Source of the DNA: Halomonas sp. TA22
GTDB taxonomy: Bacteria > Pseudomonadota > Gammaproteobacteria > Pseudomonadales > Halomonadaceae
Direction of reading: 5' to 3'
Length of the DNA stretch: 64,000 nucleotides
NCBI RefSeq assembly: GCF_013009075.1
Contig: NZ_CP053108.1
Location: forward strand, 248,001 to 312,000
The notes below the pieces were generated by a model. The model had not been told where the DNA came from. It did not search any database and saw only the letters and a list, made by a program, of their open reading frames with translations. The translations under genes and the position numbers were made by a program. Position 1 is the stretch's first letter. Every line of letters starts with the position of its first letter. This document shows positions 1 to 9,207 of the stretch, one piece after another.

Positions 1-1063
1 CCTGCGCGGCCTGGGTGGTGCCGGCTTTCCCACCTTCAGGAAATGGCAACTGGTGCGGCACGAGCCCGGCCCGCGCTATTGCGCCATCAATGCCGACGAG
101 GGCGAGCCTGGCACCTTCAAGGATCGCTACTATCTCGAACGGGCACCGCACCGCTTTCTCGAAGGCGCCTTGATCAGCGCCTGGGCGATTGAGGCCGAGT
201 CGCTCTATATCTATCTGCGCGACGAGTATCCCGGCCTGCACCGGGTACTGCGCCTCGCCATCGCCGAGCTGGAGAGCGCCGGGCTGGTCGAACCGGGCCA
301 TATCGTGATCCGCCGTGGCGCCGGTGCCTATATCTGCGGTGAAGAGTCAGCCATGCTCGAGTCGCTGGAGGGCAAGCCCGGCAAGCCGCGCCATCGTCCG
401 CCCTATGTCGCCCAGAACGGCCTGTTCGGTCGCCCTACGCTGGTCAACAACGTCGAAACCGTCTACTGGATTCCCTTGATCTGGCAGCGTGGTGCCGAGT
501 GGTTCGCCGGCCATGGCCGGCATGGCCGTGTGGGGCTGAGAAGCTTTTCGCTTTCCGGCCGCGTCAACCGGCCGGGTGTGCATCTGGCGCCGGCGGGCAT
601 CACCTTGAATGAGCTGATCGAGGAGTATGGTGGCGGCATGCAGGAGGACAGCCGCCTGCTGGCCTATCTACCGGGGGGCGCCTCGGGCGGCATCCTGCCC
701 GCCTCGATGGCCGAGGTGCCGCTGGATTTCGATACCCTGCAGGAGCATGGCTGCTTTATCGGCTCGGCCGCGGTGATGGTGATCTCCGATCAGGATGACC
801 TGCGCGCAGTCGCCACCAACCTGCTGGCATTCTTCGCCGACGAATCCTGCGGCCAGTGCACGCCGTGCCGAGTGGGTACCGAAAAGATGCTGACACTGCT
901 TGAGCGCGACGAATGGAATGCCCATGAGCTGATCAGGCTGTCTCGAGTGATGATGGATGCCTCGATCTGCGGGCTGGGCCAGGCGGCCCCCAATCCGGTG
1001 ATCGGCCTGCTCACCCATTTTCGCGATACGCTGGCGGCTCAGCACGTCATCGTCAAAAGCTAG
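1..1063 (+). CDS. fdsB: NAD-dependent formate dehydrogenase, beta (flavoprotein) subunit, 5' truncated by the window
   Basis: This NuoF/HoxF-type subunit accepts electrons from the alpha subunit and passes them through FMN to NAD+ in the cytosolic formate dehydrogenase. The open frame enters at base 2, before any start codon, with the family motif LRGLGGAGFPTF, so the N-terminus lies outside the window. Visible are the FMN-binding segment GAGAYICGEESAML and the C-terminal 4Fe-4S motif ESCGQCTPCRVG followed by a fourth Cys in SICGLG. The alpha subunit begins 10 bp downstream, so the two are one operon; the gamma subunit is expected just upstream. Similarity to NuoF leaves a complex I or hydrogenase subunit as an alternative, but the neighbouring alpha subunit settles it as FDH. 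Confidence 0.92.
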   Translation, partial: LRGLGGAGFPTFRKWQLVRHEPGPRYCAINADEGEPGTFKDRYYLERAPHRFLEGALISAWAIEAESLYIYLRDEYPGLHRVLRLAIAELESAGLVEPGHIVIRRGAGAYICGEESAMLESLEGKPGKPRHRPPYVAQNGLFGRPTLVNNVETVYWIPLIWQRGAEWFAGHGRHGRVGLRSFSLSGRVNRPGVHLAPAGITLNELIEEYGGGMQEDSRLLAYLPGGASGGILPASMAEVPLDFDTLQEHGCFIGSAAVMVISDQDDLRAVATNLLAFFADESCGQCTPCRVGTEKMLTLLERDEWNAHELIRLSRVMMDASICGLGQAAPNPVIGLLTHFRDTLAAQHVIVKS

Positions 1064-1073
1064 GATCCTGCCG

Positions 1074-3929
1074 ATGAACGCTACGTTTATTCCTCTCCCA
1101 GCCTTCCATATGACCCTTGACGGCATCGAGGTGGAGGCCTATCCCGGCGAGACCCTATGGCAGGTCGCCAAGCGTAATGGCGAGCGTATCCCCCACCTCT
1201 GCTACAAGGACGCGCCGGGTTACCGGGCCGATGGCAATTGCCGGGTGTGCATGGTCGAGATCGAGGGGGAGCGGGTGCTGGCGGCCAGTTGCCTGCGCGA
1301 AGCCGCCCCCGGCATGGTGGTCAGAAGCGCCAACTCCGAACGAGCCCATATGGCGCGCGAAACGGTAATGGAGCTGTTCATTGCCGATCACCCCGAGCGC
1401 GAGACGAGTCCCGACCGCAGCAGCCATTTCTGGGACATGGCCGACACGCTGGCGATCGATGCGACCGCCGTCAGAGTACGTCTGCCATCACGCGCCGAGC
1501 GTGACGCGTCCACCATGCATCATATCTCCCCTCGCAAGGACTCACTCACCGTCGACGCCACGCACAGCGCAATGCACGTCGACCTCGATGCCTGCATCGA
1601 GTGCACCCTGTGCGTACGTGCGTGCCGTGAAGTGCAGGTCAATGACGTGATCGGCATGGCGCATCGCGGTGCGGCCTCAAAGGTGGTGTTCGATTTCGAT
1701 GACCCGATGGGCGAGAGCACCTGCGTGGCCTGTGGCGAGTGCGTGCAGGCCTGCCCCACCGGGGCGCTGATGCCGGCAACACTGATCGATGCTCAGGGCC
1801 GTGGCGATTCCAGAGCCGCCGATGAAACCGTCGATTCGGTATGCCCCTACTGCGGAGTGGGGTGCCAGCTGACCTACCATGTCAAGGACGCGCAGATCCT
1901 GTTCGTCGAGGGTCGCAACGGACCCTCGAATCAAAATCGCCTGTGCGTGAAGGGGCGCTTCGGTTTCGACTACTCACGCCATTCTGCGCGCCTGACCAGG
2001 CCACTACTGCGACGCGAAGGCGTACCGAAGGGGCTGGATCCGACCTTCGACCCAGCCAATCCCACCACGCATTTTCGTGAAGCGAGTTGGGAAGAGGCGC
2101 TGGACGTTGCCGCCACCGGGCTGGTAGCGCTCAAACAGCGCCACGGTCCCGATGCCCTGGCCGGCTTCGGCAGCGCCAAATGTTCCAATGAGGAGGCCTG
2201 GCTATTCCAGAAACTGGTACGCACCGGTTTCGGCTCCAATCACGTCGACCATTGCACCCGGCTATGCCATGCAAGCTCAGTGGCGGCGCTGATGGAGTGC
2301 ATCGGCTCGGGAGCGGTGACCGCCTCTTTCATGCAGGCGCTGGAAGCCGATGTAGTGATCCTCACCGGCTGCAGCCCTGCGGTGAACCACCCGGTGGCCG
2401 CCACCTTCTTCAAGCAGGCCGCCAAACGCGGCACCAAACTGATCGTCATCGACCCACGTGGACAGGCCATGGGCGCGCATGCCCACAAGATGCTGCGCTT
2501 CACCCCAGGCAGCGACGTCTCGCTGTTCAATGCCATGCTCAATGTGATCGTCACCGAGCAGCTCTATGATCAGGCCTATATCGATGCCCATACCGAGGGC
2601 TTCGACGCGCTCAAGGCGCACGTCCGCGAGCTGACTCCTGAGGCAATGGCCGAGAGCTGCGGCGTCAGCGCCGAGGAGATTCGCGAGGTGGCCCGCGAGT
2701 ACGCCAATGCCGACAGGGCAATGATCTTCTGGGGCATGGGAATCTCGCAGCACACCCACGGTACCGACAATGCCCGCTGCCTGATCTCGCTGGCGCTGGC
2801 CTGCGGCCATACCGGCCGCCCCGGCACCGGTCTGCATCCACTGCGTGGACAGAACAACGTACAGGGCGCCTCGGATGCCGGCCTCATCCCCATGGTCATG
2901 CCGGACTACCAGCCAGTCTCGGACGAGCAGGTGCGCAGCGCCTTCGAGGAGCTCTGGAACACCCCGCGGCTCAGCGCCACGCCCGGCCTTACCGTGGTCG
3001 AGATCATGGACGCCATCGCCGCGGGCACTATTCGGGGCATGTACATCCTGGGCGAGAACCCGGCGATGTCCGACCCCGACCTCGACCATGCCCGTGCCGC
3101 CCTGGCCAAGCTCGAGCACTTGATGGTACAGGACTTGTTCGTCACCGAGACGGCACAGTTCGCCGATATCATCCTGCCGGCGTCCGCCTGGCCCGAGAAG
3201 GATGGCACTGTCACCAATACCAACCGGCAGGTGCAGATGGGACGCGCCGCCATCCCGCTTCCCGGCGATGCCAAGCCCGACTGGTGGATCATTCAGGAGA
3301 TCGCCCGACGCTTCGGCCTGGCGTGGGATTATGCTCACCCACGCGAGGTCTTCGCCGAGATGACACGTGGCATGCCATCGCTTGACCATATCACCTGGGA
3401 GCGGGTCGAGTGCGAGAACTCGGTGACCTATCCATGCCCGGCGGATGACACCCCTGGGTTCGACATCGTGTTTTCGGACGCCTTTCCCACCCTCTCAGGC
3501 AAGGCGCGGTTCTCCACCACGCTGCCCCTGCCGCCGGATGAGCCGATCGACGCCGCCTACCCCGTCGTGCTTACCACCGGGCGCCAGCTCGAGCACTGGC
3601 ATACCGGCTCGATGACGCGCCGGGCACGGGTGCTGGATATCCTCGAACCCGAGGCCGTGGCCAGCCTTGCCCCGGGCGAGCTCCGCCGGCTGGACGTCCT
3701 GCCCGGCGAGATGATCACCATCACCACCCGGCGAGGCAGCATTACGCTGAAGAGTCGCACCGACCCGCTGATGCCGGAGGGCATGGTCTTCGTGCCCTTC
3801 TGTTACGCCGAAGCGGCAGCGAATATCCTCACCAACCCGGCGCTGGACCCCTTTGGCAAGATTCCCGAGTTCAAGTATGCGGCATGCCGCCTGGCACGGG
3901 CGAAAACGGCAGACATCGAGGCGACCTGA
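1074..3929 (+). CDS. fdsA: NAD-dependent formate dehydrogenase, alpha (molybdopterin) subunit
   Basis: This is the catalytic subunit that oxidises formate to CO2 at a bis-MGD molybdenum or tungsten centre. It has 951 residues, the usual length for FdsA. Domains in order: a 2Fe-2S ferredoxin domain (C43, C56, C59, C73); a two-cluster ferredoxin domain (CIECTLC around 174-184, CVACGEC around 217-227); a 4Fe-4S site at VCPYCGVGC (257-264); then the molybdopterin oxidoreductase domains. The metal-ligand residue is a cysteine (C398 followed by H399 in RLCHASSV), so this is not a selenoprotein. The C-terminal MopB domain contains TTGRQLEHWHTGSMT. No fdsC/fdsD chaperone genes follow; they must be elsewhere or dispensable. 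It would supply NADH from formate made by the neighbouring alcohol/formaldehyde genes. Confidence 0.95.
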   Translation: MNATFIPLPAFHMTLDGIEVEAYPGETLWQVAKRNGERIPHLCYKDAPGYRADGNCRVCMVEIEGERVLAASCLREAAPGMVVRSANSERAHMARETVMELFIADHPERETSPDRSSHFWDMADTLAIDATAVRVRLPSRAERDASTMHHISPRKDSLTVDATHSAMHVDLDACIECTLCVRACREVQVNDVIGMAHRGAASKVVFDFDDPMGESTCVACGECVQACPTGALMPATLIDAQGRGDSRAADETVDSVCPYCGVGCQLTYHVKDAQILFVEGRNGPSNQNRLCVKGRFGFDYSRHSARLTRPLLRREGVPKGLDPTFDPANPTTHFREASWEEALDVAATGLVALKQRHGPDALAGFGSAKCSNEEAWLFQKLVRTGFGSNHVDHCTRLCHASSVAALMECIGSGAVTASFMQALEADVVILTGCSPAVNHPVAATFFKQAAKRGTKLIVIDPRGQAMGAHAHKMLRFTPGSDVSLFNAMLNVIVTEQLYDQAYIDAHTEGFDALKAHVRELTPEAMAESCGVSAEEIREVAREYANADRAMIFWGMGISQHTHGTDNARCLISLALACGHTGRPGTGLHPLRGQNNVQGASDAGLIPMVMPDYQPVSDEQVRSAFEELWNTPRLSATPGLTVVEIMDAIAAGTIRGMYILGENPAMSDPDLDHARAALAKLEHLMVQDLFVTETAQFADIILPASAWPEKDGTVTNTNRQVQMGRAAIPLPGDAKPDWWIIQEIARRFGLAWDYAHPREVFAEMTRGMPSLDHITWERVECENSVTYPCPADDTPGFDIVFSDAFPTLSGKARFSTTLPLPPDEPIDAAYPVVLTTGRQLEHWHTGSMTRRARVLDILEPEAVASLAPGELRRLDVLPGEMITITTRRGSITLKSRTDPLMPEGMVFVPFCYAEAAANILTNPALDPFGKIPEFKYAACRLARAKTADIEAT

Positions 3930-3975
3930 ACCCGAGCTAGCGATGAGCTATGGATGAGATAGGGATGAGCGACTT

Positions 3976-4320
3976 ATGAATAACCACCATGCATTCGCCA
4001 GGCTGACAGCGGCGCTGGCCCTGATGGCCTCACCCCTGGCCATGGCCAACGACTACCCCACCGAGACCCGGGTCGATTACGTGCTGGGCTGCATGGCGGC
4101 CAATGGCCAGAACTACCTGGTCATGCAGAAGTGCGCCTGCAGTATCGACACCATCGCCGAGCTGATGCCCTATGCCGATTACGAGGCGGTGGAGACCGTC
4201 ATGCGCATGAACGACCAGCGCGGCGAGCTCGGCATGCTGTTTCGTACCGAGCGCAGCATGCAGGACCAGCTCCGTCACTTCCGCAGCGTTCAGGCGGAAG
4301 CCGACCTGCGCTGCTTCTAG
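3976..4320 (+). CDS. small secreted protein with conserved-looking cysteines, function unknown
   Basis: The 114-residue product starts with a clear Sec signal peptide (hydrophobic LTAALALMASPLAMA, cleavage likely after AMA) and so should be periplasmic. The mature part has four cysteines (LGCM, KCACS, and the near-terminal RCF), suggesting disulfides or metal binding, and is mildly acidic. Its stop lies 1 bp before the start of the next gene, a cytochrome c, so the two are co-translated. I do not recognise the family. Position between formate dehydrogenase and a quinoprotein cluster suggests a periplasmic redox accessory, which is inference only. Confidence 0.75.
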   Translation: MNNHHAFARLTAALALMASPLAMANDYPTETRVDYVLGCMAANGQNYLVMQKCACSIDTIAELMPYADYEAVETVMRMNDQRGELGMLFRTERSMQDQLRHFRSVQAEADLRCF

Positions 4321-4321
4321 C

Positions 4322-4711
4322 ATGCGATGCGTTGGCACTCTGACCGCGATAGGCTTGCTGTTCGGTCTGGCGAGCGCCTCCTGGGCCCAGAGCGAAGCCG
4401 CGCTCAAGCAGGGGGAGCGCATCTTTCGTCAGCAGTGCTCCGGTTGTCACGTACTCTCACCCGGCATACACCGGGCCGGGCCCAGCCTCTATCAACTGAT
4501 GGGGCGCCCCGCCGGCAGCGTGGAAGACTTCGCCTATTCGGCAGCCTTCGACAACGCCGCGTTCAACTGGACACCGGAGATGCTCGATGCCTTTCTCGCC
4601 GATCCCGATGCGCTGCTGCCCGGCAATTTGATGGTGCTGTGGGGGTTGGCGCCGGGGTTACGCGCACCGCTGATCGACTATCTCCAGCACGCCGCAGAAA
4701 ACGCTCCCTGA
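4322..4711 (+). CDS. periplasmic class I cytochrome c
   Basis: A 129-residue secreted monohaem cytochrome c. It has a signal peptide (GLLFGLASASWAQ), one haem-attachment motif CSGCH near residue 39, and a plausible axial methionine in PGNLMVLWGL, the place of the PGTKM motif of cytochrome c2-like proteins. The spacing and size match small soluble class I cytochromes. It is coupled to the upstream small secreted protein (1-bp gap) and ends 6 bp short of the convergent ABC permease. A role as electron carrier for the quinoprotein dehydrogenase is plausible, though that operon also has its own cytochrome. Confidence 0.85.
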   Translation: MRCVGTLTAIGLLFGLASASWAQSEAALKQGERIFRQQCSGCHVLSPGIHRAGPSLYQLMGRPAGSVEDFAYSAAFDNAAFNWTPEMLDAFLADPDALLPGNLMVLWGLAPGLRAPLIDYLQHAAENAP

Positions 4712-4717
4712 ACTCGC

Positions 4718-5527
4718 TTACTCACCTCCCCCTCCCTTGCGCGCCATCATGCCCCGAGCCGGGTTGTAGCCGACGATCGCCAATCCCAGTAGCACTGCTG
4801 CCGTGATCAGGGTAATCAATGTCGCCTCGGGGTTGAGCTGTTCATAGAGCGCGAAGCGGATCATCTCCACCGCATGGGTGAAGGGGTTGAGGGCAGCGAT
4901 CTGATAGACCGCATAGCTCCCCTCACGGATGCGCCATAGCGGATAGAGCGCCGAGGAGAGAAAGAACATCGGGAAGATCACGAAATTCATGATGCCGGCG
5001 AAATTCTCCAGTTGACGCACGAACGTCGACAGCAGCATGCCAAGGGCACCCACCATGAACCCCGTGACCACCAGCGCCGGCAGGATCCATAGATACCCCA
5101 TCGCTGGCGCCTGAACGCCATAGAGCCAGGCGATCAGCAGAAAGACATAGACCTGAGCGATGGAGACCAATGTACCCGCCAGCAATTTGCACACCAGCAG
5201 GTACCAGCGCGGAAAGGGACTGACCAGCAGCACCCGCATGCTGCCCATCTCGCGGTCGTAGACCATCGAGAGCGAGCTTTGCATGCCATTGAATAGCTGG
5301 ATCATGCCCACCAGTCCCGGCACGATGTAGACCTCGTAGAGAATGTAGGTCTGATAGGGCTCGGTCATGGCCACCCCGAGCGCCATGCGAAACCCGGCGG
5401 CAAATACCAGCAGCCAGACCAGCGGTCGTACCAGTGCCGCAATGAAGCGCGAGCGCTGATGAACGAAACGCAGCAGCTCACGTCCCACCACACCGTTCAT
5501 GCAGTGCAGATAGCGCGCAACGCTCAT
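4718..5527 (-). CDS. ABC-2 type permease of the quinoprotein-associated ABC system
   Basis: A 269-residue inner-membrane protein with about six hydrophobic segments and the ABC-2 signature layout, resembling the PedC-type alcohol ABC transporter permease found beside PQQ alcohol dehydrogenases. I chose the ATG at 5527 because it overlaps the stop of the ATPase gene (ATGA) and begins MSVARYLHCM; the longer open frame upstream only shadows the ATPase gene. It is the last gene of the minus-strand operon starting at xoxF. The substrate is unknown: family context suggests export or relay linked to alcohol metabolism. Confidence 0.85.
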   Translation of the reverse strand: MSVARYLHCMNGVVGRELLRFVHQRSRFIAALVRPLVWLLVFAAGFRMALGVAMTEPYQTYILYEVYIVPGLVGMIQLFNGMQSSLSMVYDREMGSMRVLLVSPFPRWYLLVCKLLAGTLVSIAQVYVFLLIAWLYGVQAPAMGYLWILPALVVTGFMVGALGMLLSTFVRQLENFAGIMNFVIFPMFFLSSALYPLWRIREGSYAVYQIAALNPFTHAVEMIRFALYEQLNPEATLITLITAAVLLGLAIVGYNPARGMMARKGGGGE

Positions 5528-6291
5528 GCCTGCCCCCCTCCGGTCAACTGGTCGAAGGCCTCCGCCATCGAAGCGGTGGCGCTCTTGGCCACGACGTTTT
5601 CGACCACATCGTTGGCAAGCACGCGCCCCTGCTCGAGCACGATTACCCGATCGCCGGGCTGCACCTCGTCGATCAAATGGGTCGCCCACAGCACCGCCAC
5701 CCCCTCTTCACGACACAAGCGATGGGCATGCGCCACCAGCGCGCGCCGCGCCGCGCTATCCAGACCAACCGTTGCCTCGTCGAGCAGCAGCAGGCGTGGG
5801 CGGTGCAGAAGACCGCGAGCGATCTCCACGCGCCGCCGCTGCCCTCCCGATAGCTGCCGCACTCGCGTTCGCAGATGCTCTGTCATGCCGACCCTGGCCG
5901 CCTGTTCGGCAGCACGCTCAAGCCCCACACGGCGGGACATGCCATGCAGCGCCGCGTGATAGGTCAGGTTCTGGCGCACCGTAAGGTCCAGATCCAACGT
6001 CGGTTGTTGAAAGACCACTCCCATCTGGGCGTGCGCCTTGACCGCATCATCGCGCAGATCGAAGCCACCGACGCGGATCTCGCCCTGGCGGCGGTCGTAA
6101 AGTCGGGTGATCAGCGAGAAAAGCGTGGTCTTGCCGGCGCCGTTGGGGCCCAGCAACACGGCGAACTCGCCCGCAGCAAGCCGCAGGGAGACGCTCTCCA
6201 GCACCGGCTTGCCGCTATAGCTGAAGCTCAGGTTCTCGATGACCAGCGCGACCGGCGCATCCTCTCGGGCTATCGCTCCCGGATCGCTCAC
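5524..6291 (-). CDS. ABC transporter ATP-binding protein, quinoprotein-associated
   Basis: A 255-residue ABC ATPase that should energise the adjacent permease. Visible motifs are Walker A GPNGAGKTT, Q-loop FQQPTLD, signature LSGGQRRR, Walker B LLLLDEA and the H-loop in WATHLIDE. It starts with GTG overlapping the stop codon of the beta-propeller gene (GTGA) and ends overlapping the permease start (ATGA), so propeller, ATPase and permease are translationally coupled. This matches the family of ABC ATPases linked to PQQ-dependent alcohol dehydrogenase systems. No transported compound can be deduced from sequence. Confidence 0.9.
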   Translation of the reverse strand: MSDPGAIAREDAPVALVIENLSFSYSGKPVLESVSLRLAAGEFAVLLGPNGAGKTTLFSLITRLYDRRQGEIRVGGFDLRDDAVKAHAQMGVVFQQPTLDLDLTVRQNLTYHAALHGMSRRVGLERAAEQAARVGMTEHLRTRVRQLSGGQRRRVEIARGLLHRPRLLLLDEATVGLDSAARRALVAHAHRLCREEGVAVLWATHLIDEVQPGDRVIVLEQGRVLANDVVENVVAKSATASMAEAFDQLTGGGQA

Positions 6292-7292
6292 GGCTCGACG
6301 ATCACCCCCCAGGGGAAGCGCCCCACCGGTATCGAGCGCAGCGCCCGGCGGTTTGCCACGTCGATCACCGTGACATCGCCACTCACTCCGTTAGTGGTAT
6401 AGAGCCGGCTCTCGTCACCGTTCAGGGCCAGATGCCAGACGCGCTGCCCCACCAGAATGTAGTCGAGCACCTCATAGGTTTGCTGGTCGACGACCGCCAC
6501 GCGATTCGAGGGGCCGAGTGCCACGAAGCCGTAGCGACCATCACGGGTCAACGCCACGCCCACCGCCTGGACGGTCTCCCGTGGTACGCCGGGCACGTCG
6601 AAGCGGATGGTATGCTCGACATCGAAGCTATCGACCATGTCGAGAATCGACACGGTGGCGGCGATCTCCGCCGAGACCCAGGCCTTGCGCCCGTCATGAG
6701 TGAACTCGGCATGCCGCGGACGCGCCCCGACCAGGCGGTGATGGACGGCCTCCATCGCCTCGGCGTCGATGATGTGCGCCATGTTGGAGGTCTCGGTCGT
6801 GGCGATCAGCCAGCGGCCATCGGGGCTGATCCCAAGCCCCTCGGGCTCGACGCCTACCGGGATCTCAGTCACCAGCGTGCGGCGCTCGTAATCGAGCACC
6901 GAGACGATGTTGTCATCCTCGTTCGAGACATAGATGTAGGGGCGGTTGGGATCGACCCGAATGACCTCGGGATCATCGCCGGAGGATTGGCTGCGTACCA
7001 CCTGCAGCGTCTCGAGATCGATCATGTCGATGGACTCATCGTCGCCCACAGCAACGAACAGCTCGCTGCCATCGCTGCTGAACGCCATGGCCCGCGGGCG
7101 CCGCCCCACACTGATCGTCTCCACCACTTCCAGGCTCTGCCCATCGATGACCGAGATCGTATTGTCCTTCTCGTTGCTGACGAAGATGCGCTCGGCATGC
7201 GCCGCGAGTGGCATTGCCAGCAGCGTCCCCAAGACGGTTCCCAAGGCGGCTTTACCGGTCAATGACGTGATAATTGGTGTTAGAAGCGACAT
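6288..7292 (-). CDS. secreted YVTN-type beta-propeller protein of the PQQ alcohol-oxidation system
   Basis: A 334-residue exported protein with a long signal peptide ending around PLAAHA, followed by repeated blades of about 42 residues containing the YVTN-like pattern (IFVSNEKDNTISVID, YIYVSNEDDNIVSVLD, LYTTNGVSGDVTVID). This architecture is that of the PQQ-dependent-catabolism-associated beta-propeller proteins. A Shine-Dalgarno-like GGGGAA lies about 6 bases before the ATG. It overlaps the substrate-binding-protein gene upstream by 13 bp and the ATPase downstream by 4 bp. It has no catalytic residues that I can point to and probably acts as a periplasmic scaffold or partner. Confidence 0.85.
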   Translation of the reverse strand: MSLLTPIITSLTGKAALGTVLGTLLAMPLAAHAERIFVSNEKDNTISVIDGQSLEVVETISVGRRPRAMAFSSDGSELFVAVGDDESIDMIDLETLQVVRSQSSGDDPEVIRVDPNRPYIYVSNEDDNIVSVLDYERRTLVTEIPVGVEPEGLGISPDGRWLIATTETSNMAHIIDAEAMEAVHHRLVGARPRHAEFTHDGRKAWVSAEIAATVSILDMVDSFDVEHTIRFDVPGVPRETVQAVGVALTRDGRYGFVALGPSNRVAVVDQQTYEVLDYILVGQRVWHLALNGDESRLYTTNGVSGDVTVIDVANRRALRSIPVGRFPWGVIVEP

Positions 7293-8518
7293 TGCGATTC
7301 CCCCTCATCGGCACCCAAGGCGTCAAGCGGGGTGCGTGGATGCAGATAGCCCTCCTGAGGAGAGACCGACGCCACCATGCGTGGCCCAGCAATCAGAATC
7401 GGCTGGCGAAGCTGGTGATTCCAGGTGCGGTAACTCACCGGGAAGCCCAAATAACCCGCCAGCTCGAACTCGTCACTGAGCATGTAATCGATGATCGCAT
7501 CACGCTCGACCGAGCCGGTCCTGTTGGCGGCCTCCCCAAGCGAGCGCACCGCCAGCCAGGCGCCGAAATCCTGGGGCGTCATCCAGCGATCAGCGACTTT
7601 CTCGAAGCGCCGCTGCAGCTGCACCGCACCCCAAGACTCGTGCGAGCGGTGCCAGGCGGTGGCCATCAATCCCTGAGTACCCACCACGGGCCTGGGTAGC
7701 CAGGTCTGGAAGGGAAAGTACTCGCCGAAATAGTCAGTCTCATCGGCGATCACCAATACGTCATGATCGGGGAGCTCCTGCACGAAGACCGGGATTTCCC
7801 GCTGGATGGTATGAAAGCCGCCCTCGGCACGCCGCGCCATGGGATCATAGGGCCACATGGCCTCGCCGACGATGCGGTGCCCATAGCGCGCAGCGGAGGC
7901 ACGCAGTGTCTCGGCCAGCAGGCGATCCTCGTCGGTATTGCCATACACCAGCGCCCAGCGGTCCCATTGCTTGAAGCCCAGGAACTGGGCCAGGGCATCG
8001 GCCTGCATGCGCCGACTGGGTACGCTGTGGAACAGTTGGGGGTGGCACGCCTCGCCGCGCAGGACATCATCAGGCGCGGCGGCATTGAATACCACCCGCT
8101 CGCCAAGGTCGGGGTGCTGCATCAGCTGCTGCAACGACTCACCATCCAGACCACTGATGATCCAGTCGGCGCCTTGCTCGATCAGCGACCCGAGTCCGAC
8201 CCCGACATCCCCGCCAGGGTCGATAGTGACCTCGACCAGCACGAACTCCTGGCCGAGAAACTGCCCGGTGGCATTGTTATCGTTGATGGCCAGCCGAGCG
8301 CCCTGCAGGCCTTCGCCATCGAGCACCGGGTCGAGCACCGAGAGTGGCTCCAGGTCGTCGGGGCGCTCCATTCCCAGGTAGCCCAGGGTCAGGGTGACAC
8401 TCTGCGCCTGAAGCGATCCCGCCCACCCCAGTACCCCCACCACCGCTCCGACCATCAACCAGCGCGTCATGGGGTGCCGGCGCTCTTTGCAATGCGTGTT
8501 CTTGTAGTAATGAAGCAT
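7280..8518 (-). CDS. periplasmic substrate-binding protein of the PQQ alcohol-dehydrogenase ABC system
   Basis: A periplasmic binding protein of the branched-chain amino-acid-binding (type I) fold, of the subgroup found next to PQQ alcohol dehydrogenases; the segment LGYLGMERPDD and later YGNTDEDRLLAETL fit. Two starts are possible: ATG at 8518 (412 aa) and ATG at 8470 (MTRWLMVG, a textbook signal peptide). Only the upstream one has a strong ribosome site (AAGGAG about 6 bases before), so I kept 8518, giving a signal peptide with an extended basic N-region. The partner ABC genes lie downstream in the same operon. The ligand is unknown. Confidence 0.83.
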   Translation of the reverse strand: MLHYYKNTHCKERRHPMTRWLMVGAVVGVLGWAGSLQAQSVTLTLGYLGMERPDDLEPLSVLDPVLDGEGLQGARLAINDNNATGQFLGQEFVLVEVTIDPGGDVGVGLGSLIEQGADWIISGLDGESLQQLMQHPDLGERVVFNAAAPDDVLRGEACHPQLFHSVPSRRMQADALAQFLGFKQWDRWALVYGNTDEDRLLAETLRASAARYGHRIVGEAMWPYDPMARRAEGGFHTIQREIPVFVQELPDHDVLVIADETDYFGEYFPFQTWLPRPVVGTQGLMATAWHRSHESWGAVQLQRRFEKVADRWMTPQDFGAWLAVRSLGEAANRTGSVERDAIIDYMLSDEFELAGYLGFPVSYRTWNHQLRQPILIAGPRMVASVSPQEGYLHPRTPLDALGADEGESQCRF

Positions 8519-8553
8519 CGTCTCTCCTTAATGGCGTCTTGCAGTATGTCGAC

Positions 8554-9207
8554 TTACAGGCCTGCATCGATGATGCGCACCATCTGGCTCAACTTCTCTT
8601 CAAGTAGGTAGGGCTGCTCGCATAGTGCCGGCAACGCCTGCTGACGTGATTCGAAGGCGCGCTGATCCCAGAACAGCGCCTTGGAGAGTGCTTCGATCTC
8701 CTCCGGGTCTACGTGCTCATCAGCGCGCTTCTCCTCGAGCTCGTCGACCATCTTTGCCACGCTCTCCAGGCGCGACACCTGACCGCGCGAGGCGCCACGA
8801 ATACGCTCGATGGTGCGGCTGCGCTCGCGGTCGGTGAGCTGGAAAAGCCCCGAGAACAGCAGTGTGAGGCGCTCCTCGCGATCTGCCTCGCCCTCGCTGC
8901 GCTCGACAAATTCGCGAATTCTCGCCAGCGCCTCCTCGCGAGGCGTCTCCCTGGCGGCAGCGAAGCGCACGAGGCGTCCTACCTCCTCGTCCTCCCACCA
9001 CTGCCGCTCGAGTGCATCGAGCGAAGGGCCTGGCCAAAGGGTTCCCCAGGCCAGCTCGGGCACCAGGCGCTGTACGCAGGGCCAATCGGGAGGACCCGTG
9101 GAGGCGCGCTGGGCTTCAGCGGAAGCGGCGAGGAACATGGAGAACGGCAAACACAGCGTCAGGGTCAACGGCAAGGTCAGTACTACTCGAGGCAAGGGGC
9201 GCATCAT
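8554..9207 (-). CDS. secreted helical protein of unknown function in the xoxF operon
   Basis: A 217-residue protein with a signal peptide (LTLTLCLPFSMFLAASAEA) and a mature part predicted to be helical and highly charged, including ELEEKRADEHVDPEEIEALSKAL. Two cysteines occur in the mature chain (WPCVQR and ALCEQP). Its start overlaps the stop of the xoxJ-like gene (ATGA), so the two are translationally coupled and likely work together in the periplasm. I do not recognise the family; its constant position is inside a quinoprotein operon here. It could be a chaperone or dehydrogenase/cytochrome assembly factor, which is inference. Confidence 0.75.
   Translation of the reverse strand: MMRPLPRVVLTLPLTLTLCLPFSMFLAASAEAQRASTGPPDWPCVQRLVPELAWGTLWPGPSLDALERQWWEDEEVGRLVRFAAARETPREEALARIREFVERSEGEADREERLTLLFSGLFQLTDRERSRTIERIRGASRGQVSRLESVAKMVDELEEKRADEHVDPEEIEALSKALFWDQRAFESRQQALPALCEQPYLLEEKLSQMVRIIDAGL

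Noticed and set aside
2277-3389. 370-codon open frame antisense to fdsA
   Set aside because: It mirrors the codon structure of the GC-rich fdsA gene; composition is unlike a protein and there is no ribosome site.
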